A DNA stretch of 64,000 nt from Noviherbaspirillum malthae (GCF_015352985.1 NZ_JACYXF010000032.1:1-64000), one strand, 5' to 3'; counted from the stretch's first letter, positions 8,204 through 17,301 are shown. A program made the numbers and translations. The notes: generated by a model from the letters alone, not told the origin.

Positions 8204-9187
8204 ATGAAACCTACTGCCACTTTGATGTCCCGCACCTTCCTCGCCGCGCTGCTGTGCGCAGCTGCGAGCGGCGCCTACGCGCAAGGGGCCTATCCATCGC
8301 AAACCGTCACCCTGATCGCCTCCGCCGCGCCCGGCGGCACCACCGACCTCGCTGCGCGCATGATCGCCGAGCCGCTCGCCAAGGCGCTGGGCAAGCCGGT
8401 GGTGGTAGAGAACCGACCAGGCGGTTCAGGCGCCATCGCAGCTTCGGCCGTCAAGCGTGCCGCGCCGGATGGCTACACGCTGCTGGTGCAGTATTCCGGC
8501 TTCCAGGTCATCACACCGCATCTGATCAAGTCGCAGTTCGACCCGATCAAGGACTTTGCCCCGGTGGCCAACCTGATCGTTGCGCCGCAGGTGATCGTGG
8601 TGCGGCCCGATCTGCCGGTCAAGTCGTTCGCCGATCTCGTCAGCTACGCGAAGGCCCATTCCGGCAAGCTCAATTACGCTTCTTCCGGCAACGGTTCGCT
8701 GCAGCATGTGACGGGAGAAATGATTCGCCAGCTTGGAGGCGTGGAAATGACCCACGTGCCGTACAAGGGCACCGGTCCGGCTGTCACCGATCTGCTCGGC
8801 GGCAATGTCGACATGACCTTCACCACCGCGCCGCCGCTCCTGGCCCACATCAAGGCAGGCAAGATGCGCGCACTCGCGGTAACGGGCAATGTGTCGCTGC
8901 CCAGCCTGCCCGATGTTCCGACCACGTCGAAGATCAAAGGCTTCGAGAAGCTCGATGCATCGTCCTGGTTCGCCGTCTATGCGCCGGCCGGCACGCCGAA
9001 GCCGGTAATCGACAAACTCACTGGCGAGATTGCAAAGATCATGAAGACCGAGGAATTCAAGCGCAAGGCTGAAGAGCAGGGTGCGTATGCGGTCTACATG
9101 AATCCGCAGCAGCTTGGCGAATTCACTGCCAGGGAACTGCAGAGCTGGGGCAAGTTCGTGAAGGCGGCGAACATCACCGCTGAATGA
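8204..9187 (+). CDS. Bug/TctC-family solute-binding protein
   Basis: A 327-residue periplasmic binding protein of the tripartite tricarboxylate transporter (TTT) family. It has a Sec signal peptide (TFLAALLCAAASGAYAQ, cleavage about residue 27) and a mature start AYPSQTVTLIASAAPGGTTD. The family's VVENRPGGSG, YKGTGPAVTDLLGG and ALAVTG segments are all visible. A strong AAGGAG lies just upstream of the ATG and a good terminator follows. No TctA/TctB permease is nearby, which is normal for Bug proteins. Context suggests it imports the carboxylate handled by the upstream CoA-transferase and lyase. Confidence 0.93.
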   Translation: MKPTATLMSRTFLAALLCAAASGAYAQGAYPSQTVTLIASAAPGGTTDLAARMIAEPLAKALGKPVVVENRPGGSGAIAASAVKRAAPDGYTLLVQYSGFQVITPHLIKSQFDPIKDFAPVANLIVAPQVIVVRPDLPVKSFADLVSYAKAHSGKLNYASSGNGSLQHVTGEMIRQLGGVEMTHVPYKGTGPAVTDLLGGNVDMTFTTAPPLLAHIKAGKMRALAVTGNVSLPSLPDVPTTSKIKGFEKLDASSWFAVYAPAGTPKPVIDKLTGEIAKIMKTEEFKRKAEEQGAYAVYMNPQQLGEFTARELQSWGKFVKAANITAE

Positions 9188-9200
9188 CGGGAAGAGGGCG

Positions 9201-9240
9201 CCCGCTGCGCATGGATTGAAGCGCAGCGGGTGTTCGTTTT
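9201..9240 (+). terminator. rho-independent terminator after Bug gene
   Basis: The stem CCCGCTGCGC (9201-9210) pairs with GCGCAGCGGG (9221-9230) around a 10-base loop. It is followed by TGTTCGTTTT. It starts 14 bases after the rightward Bug stop and separates that unit from the convergent small membrane-protein gene. Confidence 0.85.
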
Positions 9241-9246
9241 CGGCAG

Positions 9247-9426
9247 TTACTCGGACTTGCCGGCGCTTTCCTGTGCCGGAATGTCGTCTGCAAGAATGTT
9301 GGCGAAGATGAAGCCGCCGCTGCAAACCATGATGCAAATCTTGGCGACAAAGATGATCCGGTCGTTCATGGCCATATCGGCCCATTTCTTGTTGCCGGAA
9401 GCGACGGTTGAGGGTGTGGCGGACAT
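9247..9426 (-). CDS. small single-pass membrane protein
   Basis: A 59-residue protein starting MSATPSTVASGNKKW. The first 25 residues are polar. One hydrophobic helix follows (IIFVAKICIMVCSGGFIFANIL, ~residues 27-48), then an acidic/polar tail. The start at 9426 was preferred because the longer upstream extension reads through the strong terminator at 9531-9570. No known family is recognised. It lies beyond the terminator of the leftward cyclase/Bug unit, so it probably has its own promoter between 9427 and 9530. Confidence 0.6.
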   Translation of the reverse strand: MSATPSTVASGNKKWADMAMNDRIIFVAKICIMVCSGGFIFANILADDIPAQESAGKSE

Positions 9427-9530
9427 GCTGGTCTCCGTATCATGTTGTGTGGAGACTTGAGAATGCGCCCCGATCCTGACCGGGCACTGAGGATTGCCTG
9501 ACAGTACCCTGACATGCGCGCTTTTTAAAA

Positions 9531-9570
9531 ACAAAAAAGCCCGGCGGCCCCATGCAGGCCGCCGGGCTTT
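9531..9570 (-). terminator. rho-independent terminator, leftward
   Basis: An 11-bp perfect GC-rich stem (9539-9549 with 9557-9567) and 7-base loop, followed on the minus strand by a T6 run (complement of 9533-9538). It begins 20 bases beyond the stop of the leftward Bug gene. Confidence 0.9.
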
Positions 9571-9588
9571 GCGCGTCATGGACGCGAA

Positions 9589-10620
9589 TCAGTCGACCTT
9601 CGCTCCGGAGTCCTTGACAACTTTCGCCCACTTCTTGGTTTCGGCCTGAATGTGCGCCAGGAACTGCTCCGGCGTATTGCCTACCGGCTCCGCGCCCTGC
9701 GCAATCAGCTTTTCCTTGACCGCCGGCGATGCCAGCGACTTGCTGATCTCCTGCTGCAGACGCGTCACGATTTCCTTCGGCGTGCCCGCCGGGGCGAGGA
9801 TGCCGAACCAGGAACTGGCTTCGTATCCGGTCAGAGCACCGCCGGTCGAGGCGATCGTCGGCACCTGCGGAAGCGCGGTGGACGGCTTGCTGCTGGTCAC
9901 GCCGAGGGGAATCAACTTGCCCGATTTGATATGACCCATTGCCGAAGGCAGATTGTCGAACATCAGGTCTGCCTGGCCGCCGATCAGGTCGGTCATGGCC
10001 GGCGACGAGCCGCGGTACGGGATATGCACCATGAAGGTCTTGGTCATGGTCTTGAACAGTTCTCCCGCGAGATGGATGGAGGTGCCGTTGCCGGCCGATG
10101 CCATGTTCAGCCTGCCGGGATTGGCCTTGGCATGATCGACGAAACTCTTCACGTCGGTGATCTTGTTCTTTTCGGCAAATGCGGTATTCACCACCAGTAC
10201 GTTAGGCACCGACGCCACCAGCGTGACCGGCGCGAAATCCTTGATCGGATCGTAGGGCAGCTTCGGATACAGCGACTGGTTGATGCCGTGCGTGCCCACG
10301 GTGCCCATGAGCAGCGTATAGCCGTCGGGCGCGGCGCGCGACACGATCTGCGTGCCGACATTGCCGCCCGCGCCCGGACGGTTGTCGATGATGACCTGCT
10401 GGCCGAGCGACTTGGTCAGCTCTGCGCCGACGGCGCGCGCCAGGATATCGGTAGCGCCGCCGGGCGCAAACGGAACGACGATGGTGATCGGCTTGGTCGG
10501 ATAGTTCTGGGCATACGCGGCGGACACGCCGGCGAAGGACAGCGCGCCAGCCACACTGGCGGCGGCAAGGGCGGAGCCCATGAGGCGGCAAAGTCGGCGG
10601 CGTTTGATTTCGATGTTCAT
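9589..10620 (-). CDS. Bug/TctC-family solute-binding protein
   Basis: A 343-residue periplasmic TTT binding protein. It has an unusually long signal region (MNIEIKRRRLCRLMGSALAAASVAGALS...) ending AYAQ near residue 38. The mature protein opens NYPTKPITIVVPFAPGGATD and carries IDNRPGAGGN, a domain-closing YRGSSPAMTDLIGG and a C-terminal EPVGNTPEQFLAHIQ. It is last in the leftward unit after the cyclase and ABC binding-protein genes. Ligand is probably a carboxylate, not determinable here. Confidence 0.93.
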   Translation of the reverse strand: MNIEIKRRRLCRLMGSALAAASVAGALSFAGVSAAYAQNYPTKPITIVVPFAPGGATDILARAVGAELTKSLGQQVIIDNRPGAGGNVGTQIVSRAAPDGYTLLMGTVGTHGINQSLYPKLPYDPIKDFAPVTLVASVPNVLVVNTAFAEKNKITDVKSFVDHAKANPGRLNMASAGNGTSIHLAGELFKTMTKTFMVHIPYRGSSPAMTDLIGGQADLMFDNLPSAMGHIKSGKLIPLGVTSSKPSTALPQVPTIASTGGALTGYEASSWFGILAPAGTPKEIVTRLQQEISKSLASPAVKEKLIAQGAEPVGNTPEQFLAHIQAETKKWAKVVKDSGAKVD

Positions 10621-10713
10621 GCTTGCTTCAGCTTTCGTTTCGGAGTTTGAAATGGTAATGATGATTTAGACAAGGCTTATGGCAGGGGATTCTTTGCCTC
10701 GCCGTTTTGATGC

Positions 10714-11928
10714 TCATTTCTTCACAAGCGGGCAGGTCGATGCGGACAGCGGCTGGAAAGCCTTGTCCGCGGGAACCACCGCCACTTGCTTGTAGTAATC
10801 CCAGGGATATTTCGATTCGGATTTTTTCTTCACCTCGAACAGATACATGTCATGCACCATGCGGCCGTCTTCGCGGATGCGGCCGTTCTTCGCGAAGAAA
10901 TCGTTGATCGGCGTCTCTTTCATGCGCGCCATGACGGCACCGGTTTCATCGGTGCGCGCCGCCTGGACTGCCTTGAGGTAATGCATGACCGAGGAATACA
11001 GTCCGGCCTGGCTCATGTTGGGCATCTTCTTGGTTTTCTCGAAGAAGCGGCGCGCCCATTTGCGGGTTTCATCGTCGCGGTCCCAGTAGAACGCGGTGGT
11101 CAGCAGCATGCCCTGCGCGGCGTCCAGCCCGAGCGTGTGCACGTCATTGATGTAGACCAGCAACCCGGCCAGCTTCTGCTTGCCGCCGGCGGTCAGCTGG
11201 AATTCATGCGCGCCCTTGACGGCATTGATGGTATCGCCGCCGGCATTGGCCAATCCGACCACCTTGGCGCCGGATGATTGCGCGCGCAGCAGGAAGGACG
11301 AGAAATCGGAAGCATTGAGCGGATGCCGTACCGCGCCCAGCACCTTGCCGCCGCTGGCATTGATGACATCGGTCGCATCCTTTTCCAGCGTGGAGCCGAA
11401 GGTGTAATCGGCGGTCAGGAAGAACCAGGAATCGCCGCCGTTGGCGACCACGGCCCGGGCGGTGGAGTTGGCCAGCGCATAAGTGTCATAGGCGTAATGC
11501 ACCGTGACCGGCGTGCAGGCGTCATTGGTCAGGCGCACCGAGCCTGGGCCGCTGAAGACGGCGATGCGGTTCTTCTCCTTCGCGATCGGCGCCACCGCCA
11601 GTGCAGGGCCCGAGGCTGCGACGTCGAGGATGGCGTCCACCTTGTCGCGGTCGAACCATTCGCGCGCCTTGTTGGCCGCGATGTCGGCCTTGTTCTGATG
11701 GTCCGCATAGACCAGCTGCACCGGCTTGCCGAGCACCTTGCCGCCGAAATCGTCGATGGCCATCTGCGCCGCAGCCACGCTCCCGGTGCCGGTGATGTCG
11801 GCATACAGGCTGGTCATGTCGAGCAGCAAGCCGATACGCACGGCGTCGTCGGAAATGGCGTTCTGCTGAGCATGTGCCGCCATCGGGAACAGCAGGGCGG
11901 CAATTGAGGCGATCATTGTCTTATGCAT
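10714..11928 (-). CDS. ABC transporter solute-binding protein, LivK type
   Basis: A 404-residue periplasmic binding protein of the Leu/Ile/Val (Peripla_BP_6) family. A short signal peptide ends in AAHAQQ around residue 21. The mature start is AVRIGLLLDMTSLYADITGTGSVAAAQMAI. The C-terminus keeps paired cysteines (DACTPVTV and STCPLVKK). This branch in Burkholderiales usually binds small acids or aromatic compounds rather than amino acids (family knowledge). No LivHMGF permease or ATPase genes are in the window, so it must use a permease encoded elsewhere. An AAGGAGAC site precedes the ATG. Confidence 0.9.
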   Translation of the reverse strand: MHKTMIASIAALLFPMAAHAQQNAISDDAVRIGLLLDMTSLYADITGTGSVAAAQMAIDDFGGKVLGKPVQLVYADHQNKADIAANKAREWFDRDKVDAILDVAASGPALAVAPIAKEKNRIAVFSGPGSVRLTNDACTPVTVHYAYDTYALANSTARAVVANGGDSWFFLTADYTFGSTLEKDATDVINASGGKVLGAVRHPLNASDFSSFLLRAQSSGAKVVGLANAGGDTINAVKGAHEFQLTAGGKQKLAGLLVYINDVHTLGLDAAQGMLLTTAFYWDRDDETRKWARRFFEKTKKMPNMSQAGLYSSVMHYLKAVQAARTDETGAVMARMKETPINDFFAKNGRIREDGRMVHDMYLFEVKKKSESKYPWDYYKQVAVVPADKAFQPLSASTCPLVKK

Positions 11929-12007
11929 ACGTGTCTCCTTGTCTGTTCTTGTTGTTGTACTGCAATGAAATGGAAGGCTGAAGAATTGATGCTTCGGTGC
12001 TGGTTGC

Positions 12008-13060
12008 TCAAACGGTGGCGATCGGTGTCACCGGCGATCCGACCGCGCCCGGCAGCCGCAGGGGCGGAGCGGTCAGCATGAAGCGGCTGCGCTTGTGCGC
12101 ATGCAGGAAGTCCGCGAGGTCGCGCAGATACCAGAGTTCGCCGAGGGGAATACCCAGCTTGAACAGGCAGTGATGATGCAGGGGCAGGATGGATTTTCGA
12201 CCTTGCAGGTCGGGCGCAGGATAGGCTTCCACCGCATAATTGTCGGCGCACAGCGCGGCGATGCCCGACTCGCTGATCCATTCCAGGAGCCGGGTATCGC
12301 GCCCGTTGAGCACGCTGCAGCTATGGTGCAGAACCTTGGGATCGGGGTTGCCGCCCATGCGCACCACCGCTTCGGCAAAGCCGGTGCGCAGCACCAGCAT
12401 GTCGCCGGCCTCGACCCTGACGTCATCGGCCTGCATGACGGCCTGCAATTCGTCGTAGCCGATCAGCTTGCGCTCGTCGCCGAAGTGCCGCGCAAGATCG
12501 ACCAGCACGCCGCGCCCCTGCATGCCGTGCGCCGCCATGTTTTCGATGCCGAGCGCTTCCGCATGCGACACATGCGGGCCGTCGCAGCCGCAGAGACTTT
12601 CCTCGCCTTGCGGGCCGTACTCCAGCGGCCCCTTGATGTCCTGCCCGGCGCGAAAGCCGTTGTAGTAGACGATCTCTTCGCTGCCGTCGCCGTCGGCGTC
12701 GAAACAGGCGCCGACATGAGCCAGCGAATCCCACTGCGTCGAGTACTGCAAGGTAATGCGGACCTGGTCGTCGGAAATGACGTCGACGCTGTCCTGGTCG
12801 ACGCGCACCATCGGAAAGTTGAGCACCGGCTTGCCGTCATCGCGATAGGTCGGCTCCAGGCGCGGCGGATGGCGGCGCGGATTGAGCGCATTTCCGCCCG
12901 GCAGATCGAGCGGCAATGACAGGCAGAAGCTGCGGCCCTCGCGGACCTCGGCTGCGCCTTTGAGCACCTGCTCGCGGCCGATGAAATTGACGCGGCCGAG
13001 CTGATCGTCAGGGCCGAAATCGCCCCAGTTGGAACCCGGCGGACGGTTCTTCCAGCGCAT
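12008..13060 (-). CDS. cyclase-family metal-dependent hydrolase
   Basis: A 350-residue protein of the cyclase/kynurenine-formamidase-like family (PF04199), which hydrolyses amides or lactones with a bound metal. The start MRWKNRPPGSNWGDF at 13060 has an AAGGAG site; the upstream in-frame ATG does not. The usual HxGTHxDxxxH motif is replaced by STQWDSLAH near residue 115, as in one long subfamily. Later motifs RTGFAEAV and HHHCLFKLGIPLGELWYL are intact. It is first in a leftward operon with two binding proteins, so it probably processes the imported compound. Confidence 0.88.
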   Translation of the reverse strand: MRWKNRPPGSNWGDFGPDDQLGRVNFIGREQVLKGAAEVREGRSFCLSLPLDLPGGNALNPRRHPPRLEPTYRDDGKPVLNFPMVRVDQDSVDVISDDQVRITLQYSTQWDSLAHVGACFDADGDGSEEIVYYNGFRAGQDIKGPLEYGPQGEESLCGCDGPHVSHAEALGIENMAAHGMQGRGVLVDLARHFGDERKLIGYDELQAVMQADDVRVEAGDMLVLRTGFAEAVVRMGGNPDPKVLHHSCSVLNGRDTRLLEWISESGIAALCADNYAVEAYPAPDLQGRKSILPLHHHCLFKLGIPLGELWYLRDLADFLHAHKRSRFMLTAPPLRLPGAVGSPVTPIATV

Positions 13061-13165
13061 GATGTTGTCTCCTTGTTCGTCTTGTTGTTGGTGTTTGCAT
13101 CGCAAGGACAGCCGATGCTAAACGCTAGCGGAACAAGGTGACTGCGTCAATGATTTTGGAACGCT

Positions 13166-13182
13166 GTTTTGCTATGCAAAAC
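13166..13182. promoter_or_regulatory. palindromic operator candidate for cyclase operon
   Basis: GTTTTGC (13166-13172) and GCAAAAC (13176-13182) form a perfect inverted repeat around TAT. It lies 106 bases upstream of the cyclase start. Size and position fit a dimeric repressor or activator site, but no regulator gene is adjacent. Confidence 0.5.
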
Positions 13183-13209
13183 TAAAGGGCTAGCTCAACA
13201 GAGGACTGA

Positions 13210-14466
13210 CTAATTTTCCTGCATGCCGGGTTCCGGCAGTGCGGACAAGGCTTCAATACCCTTCGACAGGCTGGAGAGGCTGGGATTTTCGACAAACATG
13301 CAGCGGGTGCCCGTGCGCTTGCAGTGCTCCTTCACCCGCCAGTAGGCATTGTGGCTGATGCAGCCTGTCTGGCAGATGACAAGGTCGGCCGCCGCAAGGC
13401 TGTTGTCGAGCTGCTTGAGATTGTCTTGCCGTCCGCCGTCGTGATGCGCGAATTGGCCGCCTACATGCTCGATCAGCCGGCGGTAGGCGGCAATGTTGCC
13501 GTCCCGGCCTCCGACGCACAGCACCATCTTGTGCTCGAAGGACACCCGCGCGGTATCGGCAGGAACGGGGTGCGGCACGGGCATGGCGCCCGTTGGCGCT
13601 GAAGCTCTACCCTCTGATTGAGAAAGCGGCCTCAATGGCGCGGTTGCGGCCGGAATGCTTGCGCCGGCGGCCCTGAAGAGCCCGTTCTGGCGTTCCAGCA
13701 ATGCTATCCGGTCCTGCAGGCGGGCATTTTGCTCGCGCAGCTGCAGGCGACTCGGCAGGTCGGGTACGGATTGCCGCAGTTCCTCCAGTTCGGCCTGCAG
13801 GCTGGCAATGACCGTGTCCTTGGCGATGCAGTCGGCCCGCGTGCGCATCAGCGCCGTTTCCAGCCATTCCAGCTTCTCGGCCTTTTCGGTCTGCATGCGT
13901 CTGGCCTTGTCCTGGGCGCGCTGCAGTTCTTCGCTCAGCGCAGCGTTTTCCTTCCTCAGCAAGGCAAAGCGATTGCGCGTGTCACGCATCTCGGCGCCGG
14001 CCTGGTGCTGCAGCATGTGGATGTCGCGGCACATCTGTTCTTCCAGTGCAGGGTTGCAATGGCCGTGGGTCAGCCCAGCCCAGAATGCCCCGGCGATATC
14101 GCCTGAGTGCAGCGATTCGTTCCAATGATGTTCCAGTTCCTCCGCGGATTTCAGATTACGGAATTGCCGGATGATCAAGGCATGGCGCTGATCGAGTTCG
14201 CGCTGCAGGGCATTCGAGACCGGGTTGCGGGATATGCAGGCCGAGACCGCTCCGGTATGCGCTTCATAATCGTTTAGTGTGCTGCGGCTGTCGAGAAACT
14301 TGGTCAGCACCTTGCGCAGCGCTCCCGGCGACAAGCACACGCCAATCACGGGGCAATGACAATGCGAACTCAAATCCCACAGCCGGCGCCGGGCGGAACC
14401 GACCGATTTTTCAGGGGTGATAGCGGCAGCGAGGTGAGATAAAGGCGTGGTCGAGGAATTGCACAT
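13210..14466 (-). CDS. DUF2325 coiled-coil protein
   Basis: A 418-residue cytoplasmic protein. Residues ~30-150 are Cys/His-containing and helical (SSHCHCPVIGVC; a GDIAGAFWAGLTHGHCNP segment). A long coiled coil spans about 155-265 (LRKENAALSEELQRAQDKARR). A Ser/Ala/Pro-rich linker is followed by a C-terminal DUF2325 domain (~310-405: VLCVGGRDGNIAAYRRLIE, HHDGGRQ, DLVICQTGCISHNAYWRVK). A perfect Fur-box-like palindrome lies 78 bases upstream, so it is probably repressed by Fur with iron. DUF2325 proteins have no settled function; the Cys/His clusters make metal sensing or storage a possibility only. Confidence 0.85.
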   Translation of the reverse strand: MCNSSTTPLSHLAAAITPEKSVGSARRRLWDLSSHCHCPVIGVCLSPGALRKVLTKFLDSRSTLNDYEAHTGAVSACISRNPVSNALQRELDQRHALIIRQFRNLKSAEELEHHWNESLHSGDIAGAFWAGLTHGHCNPALEEQMCRDIHMLQHQAGAEMRDTRNRFALLRKENAALSEELQRAQDKARRMQTEKAEKLEWLETALMRTRADCIAKDTVIASLQAELEELRQSVPDLPSRLQLREQNARLQDRIALLERQNGLFRAAGASIPAATAPLRPLSQSEGRASAPTGAMPVPHPVPADTARVSFEHKMVLCVGGRDGNIAAYRRLIEHVGGQFAHHDGGRQDNLKQLDNSLAAADLVICQTGCISHNAYWRVKEHCKRTGTRCMFVENPSLSSLSKGIEALSALPEPGMQEN

Positions 14467-14937
14467 AGACGGGCTCCATGGTGAACAATGGCGCGACGGC
14501 TGTTGCGGCTGATCGCAGGCTCAAGATCGATGAGCTGCATTATAAATGAGAATAATTCTCATTTGTGAAAAACATTACCGGGATGCCGGTTTTTTGTAAC
14601 GTTCTCGTGCTTTGGCTCTTGTACGGAAACGCCCGTGCAAGCTGTTCGGCAGCACACGGAGCCATTACCAATCCCAAGTCATGACATGCCGAATGAGCTC
14701 GATGGTTTTTTCGACCGGCAAGGCCGAGCTCGCAACTCAGGAGTCCATAGCGGGGCGATGGATGACGAGCGCAATGCCGGCAGGCGGAAAAAGACACAAT
14801 CTCGTTTGGCATGGCATGGTTTGAGCCTTCCCGTGTTCTTGAATTGTTCGCACCCGATGGCAAACACGTGTACGGCCGGCGCGTCGTGCGTGAGGACGCA
14901 TCAAGTAGCCTGATCCACCGGGAGGTCGGGAAGGTCG
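14467..14937. other. intergenic region with Fur-controlled promoter
   Basis: A 471-base gap between two leftward genes. The part next to the DUF2325 gene carries the Fur-box-like palindrome. The rest (about 14570-14937) has open frames on both strands, but none has a convincing ribosome-binding site, composition or family match. I see no RNA gene in it. Confidence 0.6.
14544..14564. promoter_or_regulatory. Fur box (perfect palindrome)
   Basis: AAATGAGAAT and ATTCTCATTT are perfect complements around a central A. This matches the AATGAGAATnATTCTCATT form typical of betaproteobacterial Fur sites. It lies 78 bases upstream of the DUF2325 start, in the position for promoter repression. Confidence 0.85.
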
Positions 14938-16341
14938 CTATCCCGCAGATGGTGTCAGCGGCAGCTGGGACTGCATCGGGTTCCACATATCGACTGGAGG
15001 AAACTGAATCAGGAACAGCGCTCCGGTGCTGTGGCGTGCATCGGTCACGCGGACCATCGCGTTATGCGTGGTCGCAATATCACGCACGATCGCAAGCCCG
15101 AGCCCGCTGCCCGGCGTGGCCGTGTCCAGCCGGTAGAAGCGGCTGAAGATATTGTCGCGCTCGGTCACTGGTATCCCCGGGCCGCTGTCTTCGACGGTCA
15201 GCTGCGCGCGGTCGCCGCTCATCCCGCAGCGGACCGTCACGCTTCCGCCCGATGGCGTGTAGCGCACTGCATTGTCGACGATATTGTCGATCATGTCCCG
15301 CAGCAGGAAAGCATCTCCCATTACCCGGCATGGCTCGAGTTCGAAGCCGATGTCGATGTGCTTCTGGTCCGCCGCCCATACGAAATCGCGCACCGCTTCG
15401 CTGATCAGCGCATCCAGCTGAAGCGGGTGCATCTGCTTCGCGGCCCTGAGCGTCGGTTCGGCCCGGGCCAGCGCGAGCAGCTGATTGGTCTGCCTGATCA
15501 TTCGTTCGGTCGTGTTCAGGACCAGGTCGACGATGGGTACGGTGTCATTGTTGCCCTCCTGCTTGTCTCTCAGCAGCGATAGCTGGGCTTTCAGGCCGGC
15601 GAGCGGCGTGCGCAGCTGATGCGCCACGTTGGCAAGGAAGCTGTGGCGCGCCTTTCCATCCTCCTCGACGCGCAGCAGCAGTCCATTGATCGCCCTGGCC
15701 AGAGAAGCCAGCTCGCGCGGCACCTTTTCGCTGACGAGGTCGAGTTCGCGCGGCCTGCGGGCATCGAGTTCGGCCTGCATCGTCCGCAAGGGCAACAGTT
15801 CCTTCCTGACCGCGAACCAGATGGCCAGTGCCGATGCAATCAGCACGGCGCAGGCGAGTGCAAGCTGGGTCGAGAGGAGGCGGGATTGCAGCGCATGGCG
15901 TTCATGCTTGGTTTCGGCCACGCCAATCTGGATGGTGCGCGACTCCAGGGGAACCTCCATTGCGACGATGCGCACATCTTCGCGCCGCAACCGTCCGCTG
16001 TAGGCGTGGGGATGCCGTTCCGAGCCGGGCAGCAAGAGCGAAGGAAAGTCGCTGTCTCCGGCGATGACATGCGTGCCGTCTCGGACAACGAAGAAGATGT
16101 TCTCTTCCTGCCGGGTGCGCAGCACGCGTTCGACCGCCAGCGGCAGGTCGACATCCACGCCTTCCGACGAGTCTCTCAGCATGGCGCGCAGATCGTAGGC
16201 AATTTCCGCGAGATTGTGGTCCAGCGTATCCTCGGCCGGTCCCCAGGCAAGCTTGTACATGGCGACGGCACCGACGAAGTTGATGACCATCAGCGGTCCG
16301 ATGAGCCACATCAGCAGGCCAGCGCGGATGCTTCTGTTCAC
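14938..16341 (-). CDS. TctE-like sensor histidine kinase
   Basis: A 467-residue membrane histidine kinase. The GTG at 16341 overlaps the response-regulator stop (GTGA), fixing the start at MNRSIRAGLLMWLIG. TM1 is residues ~8-28. A periplasmic 2CSK-type sensor region (LDHNLAEIAYDLRAML) spans ~29-150, and TM2 (LALACAVLIASALAIWF) is near 160. The cytoplasmic part has an H-box HSFLANVAHQLRTPLAG, N-box NIVDNAVRY, G1 DSGPGIP and G2 GSGLGLAIV. All catalytic motifs are intact. This architecture is that of TctE/QseC-like kinases, and TctE senses tricarboxylates in Salmonella. With four TTT binding proteins nearby, a carboxylate signal is plausible but unproven. Confidence 0.92.
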   Translation of the reverse strand: MNRSIRAGLLMWLIGPLMVINFVGAVAMYKLAWGPAEDTLDHNLAEIAYDLRAMLRDSSEGVDVDLPLAVERVLRTRQEENIFFVVRDGTHVIAGDSDFPSLLLPGSERHPHAYSGRLRREDVRIVAMEVPLESRTIQIGVAETKHERHALQSRLLSTQLALACAVLIASALAIWFAVRKELLPLRTMQAELDARRPRELDLVSEKVPRELASLARAINGLLLRVEEDGKARHSFLANVAHQLRTPLAGLKAQLSLLRDKQEGNNDTVPIVDLVLNTTERMIRQTNQLLALARAEPTLRAAKQMHPLQLDALISEAVRDFVWAADQKHIDIGFELEPCRVMGDAFLLRDMIDNIVDNAVRYTPSGGSVTVRCGMSGDRAQLTVEDSGPGIPVTERDNIFSRFYRLDTATPGSGLGLAIVRDIATTHNAMVRVTDARHSTGALFLIQFPPVDMWNPMQSQLPLTPSAG

Positions 16342-17003
16342 GGCGCTTCTTCCAGGATGTAGCCGAAGCCGCGTATGGTGCGGATCGCAACGCCGGAGCC
16401 TTCGATCTTGAGCCGGATGCGCGATACATAGACTTCGATCGCATTCGACGAAAGTTCGCCGCCGCGCGGAAGGATGGCGTTGAGTATCTGCTCCTTGGAA
16501 GCGATGCGGCCCGACTGCTGTATCAGGTACTGCAGGATCGACCATTCCCGAGCGGACAATTCGATGATCTCGCCGTTGACGCGAGCGCGCATGGTGGCAA
16601 GATCGAGCGACACGCCCTTGAAGCTGAGCTCGCTGCCCTTGCTTGTCACCCTTCGCGCGAGGGCGCGAATGCGGGCGACCAGTTCCGGTATGGCAAACGG
16701 CTTGACGAGATAATCATCGCCGCCGAGTTCCAGTCCGCGTACCCGGTCTTCGATTCCGTCGCGCGCAGTCAGGAACAGCACCGGCACTTCGCTGTTGCGC
16801 GCGCGCATGCGCCTGACGATTTCAAAGCCGTCCGCTCCCGGCAGGCCGATGTCAAGCACCGCGACTGTCACATCATGGTGACGCAGCAGCGCGTCGCCGT
16901 CGTTGCCGTTGGTCGCTACCGTCACGGTCATGCCGTTGTTGGTAAGGATGCGGGAAATGGCATCGGCCAGTACCCGATCGTCTTCGACTAGTAATACCTG
17001 CAT
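16338..17003 (-). CDS. OmpR-family response regulator, TctD/QseB-like
   Basis: A 221-residue response regulator. The receiver domain has acidic pocket VEDD (~residues 7-10), phosphoacceptor in AVLDIGLPG (D near 51), Thr in FLTARD and Lys in DDYLVKPF. The C-terminal winged helix (~125-218) has ELSAREWSILQYLIQQSGR and YVSRIRLKIEGSG. The ATG at 17003 gives the canonical MQVLLVEDD; the longer frame upstream is not coding. It is upstream of and coupled to the kinase. Candidate binding sites lie in the divergent region toward the NhaR-like gene. Confidence 0.93.
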   Translation of the reverse strand: MQVLLVEDDRVLADAISRILTNNGMTVTVATNGNDGDALLRHHDVTVAVLDIGLPGADGFEIVRRMRARNSEVPVLFLTARDGIEDRVRGLELGGDDYLVKPFAIPELVARIRALARRVTSKGSELSFKGVSLDLATMRARVNGEIIELSAREWSILQYLIQQSGRIASKEQILNAILPRGGELSSNAIEVYVSRIRLKIEGSGVAIRTIRGFGYILEEAP

Positions 17004-17164
17004 GTTGACTGTCCGTCCCGTACTCTCATTACGTGCATGTAATTCCCCGGGCTGTGTTGCCATCGGCAGCCCCGGCAGGACTCTACGCCAGATGCCGCAA
17101 TGGTATGCGAAATGTACCGGCTTGTGCGCTATAAAGCTTGCCTGCAAGCCTTCTGTCAGTCTGC

Positions 17165-17296
17165 ATTCAGAAAGATGCAAGGTAGATGAAAGTTCGGTGC
17201 AAGCCTGGGTCGGTGTTCAAGGCAGTCTGGAGTCTGCGAGGCGATTTGTCGTCGTGCATGCAATGCGACGGTGCGGCGGATTCAGACAGATGCAAG
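17165..17296. repeat. 17-bp direct repeats, 115 bp apart
   Basis: ATTCAGAAAGATGCAAG (17165-17181) and ATTCAGACAGATGCAAG (17280-17296) differ at one base. Both lie between the response regulator and the NhaR-like gene. Paired direct repeats in such a region are candidate activator sites. Confidence 0.6.
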
Positions 17297-17301
17297 TTTG
17301 A

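Noticed and set aside
14540..14986. Leftward 148-codon frame between DUF2325 and kinase genes
   Set aside because: It runs across the Fur box and into the kinase 3' end, with mixed composition and no ribosome-binding site.
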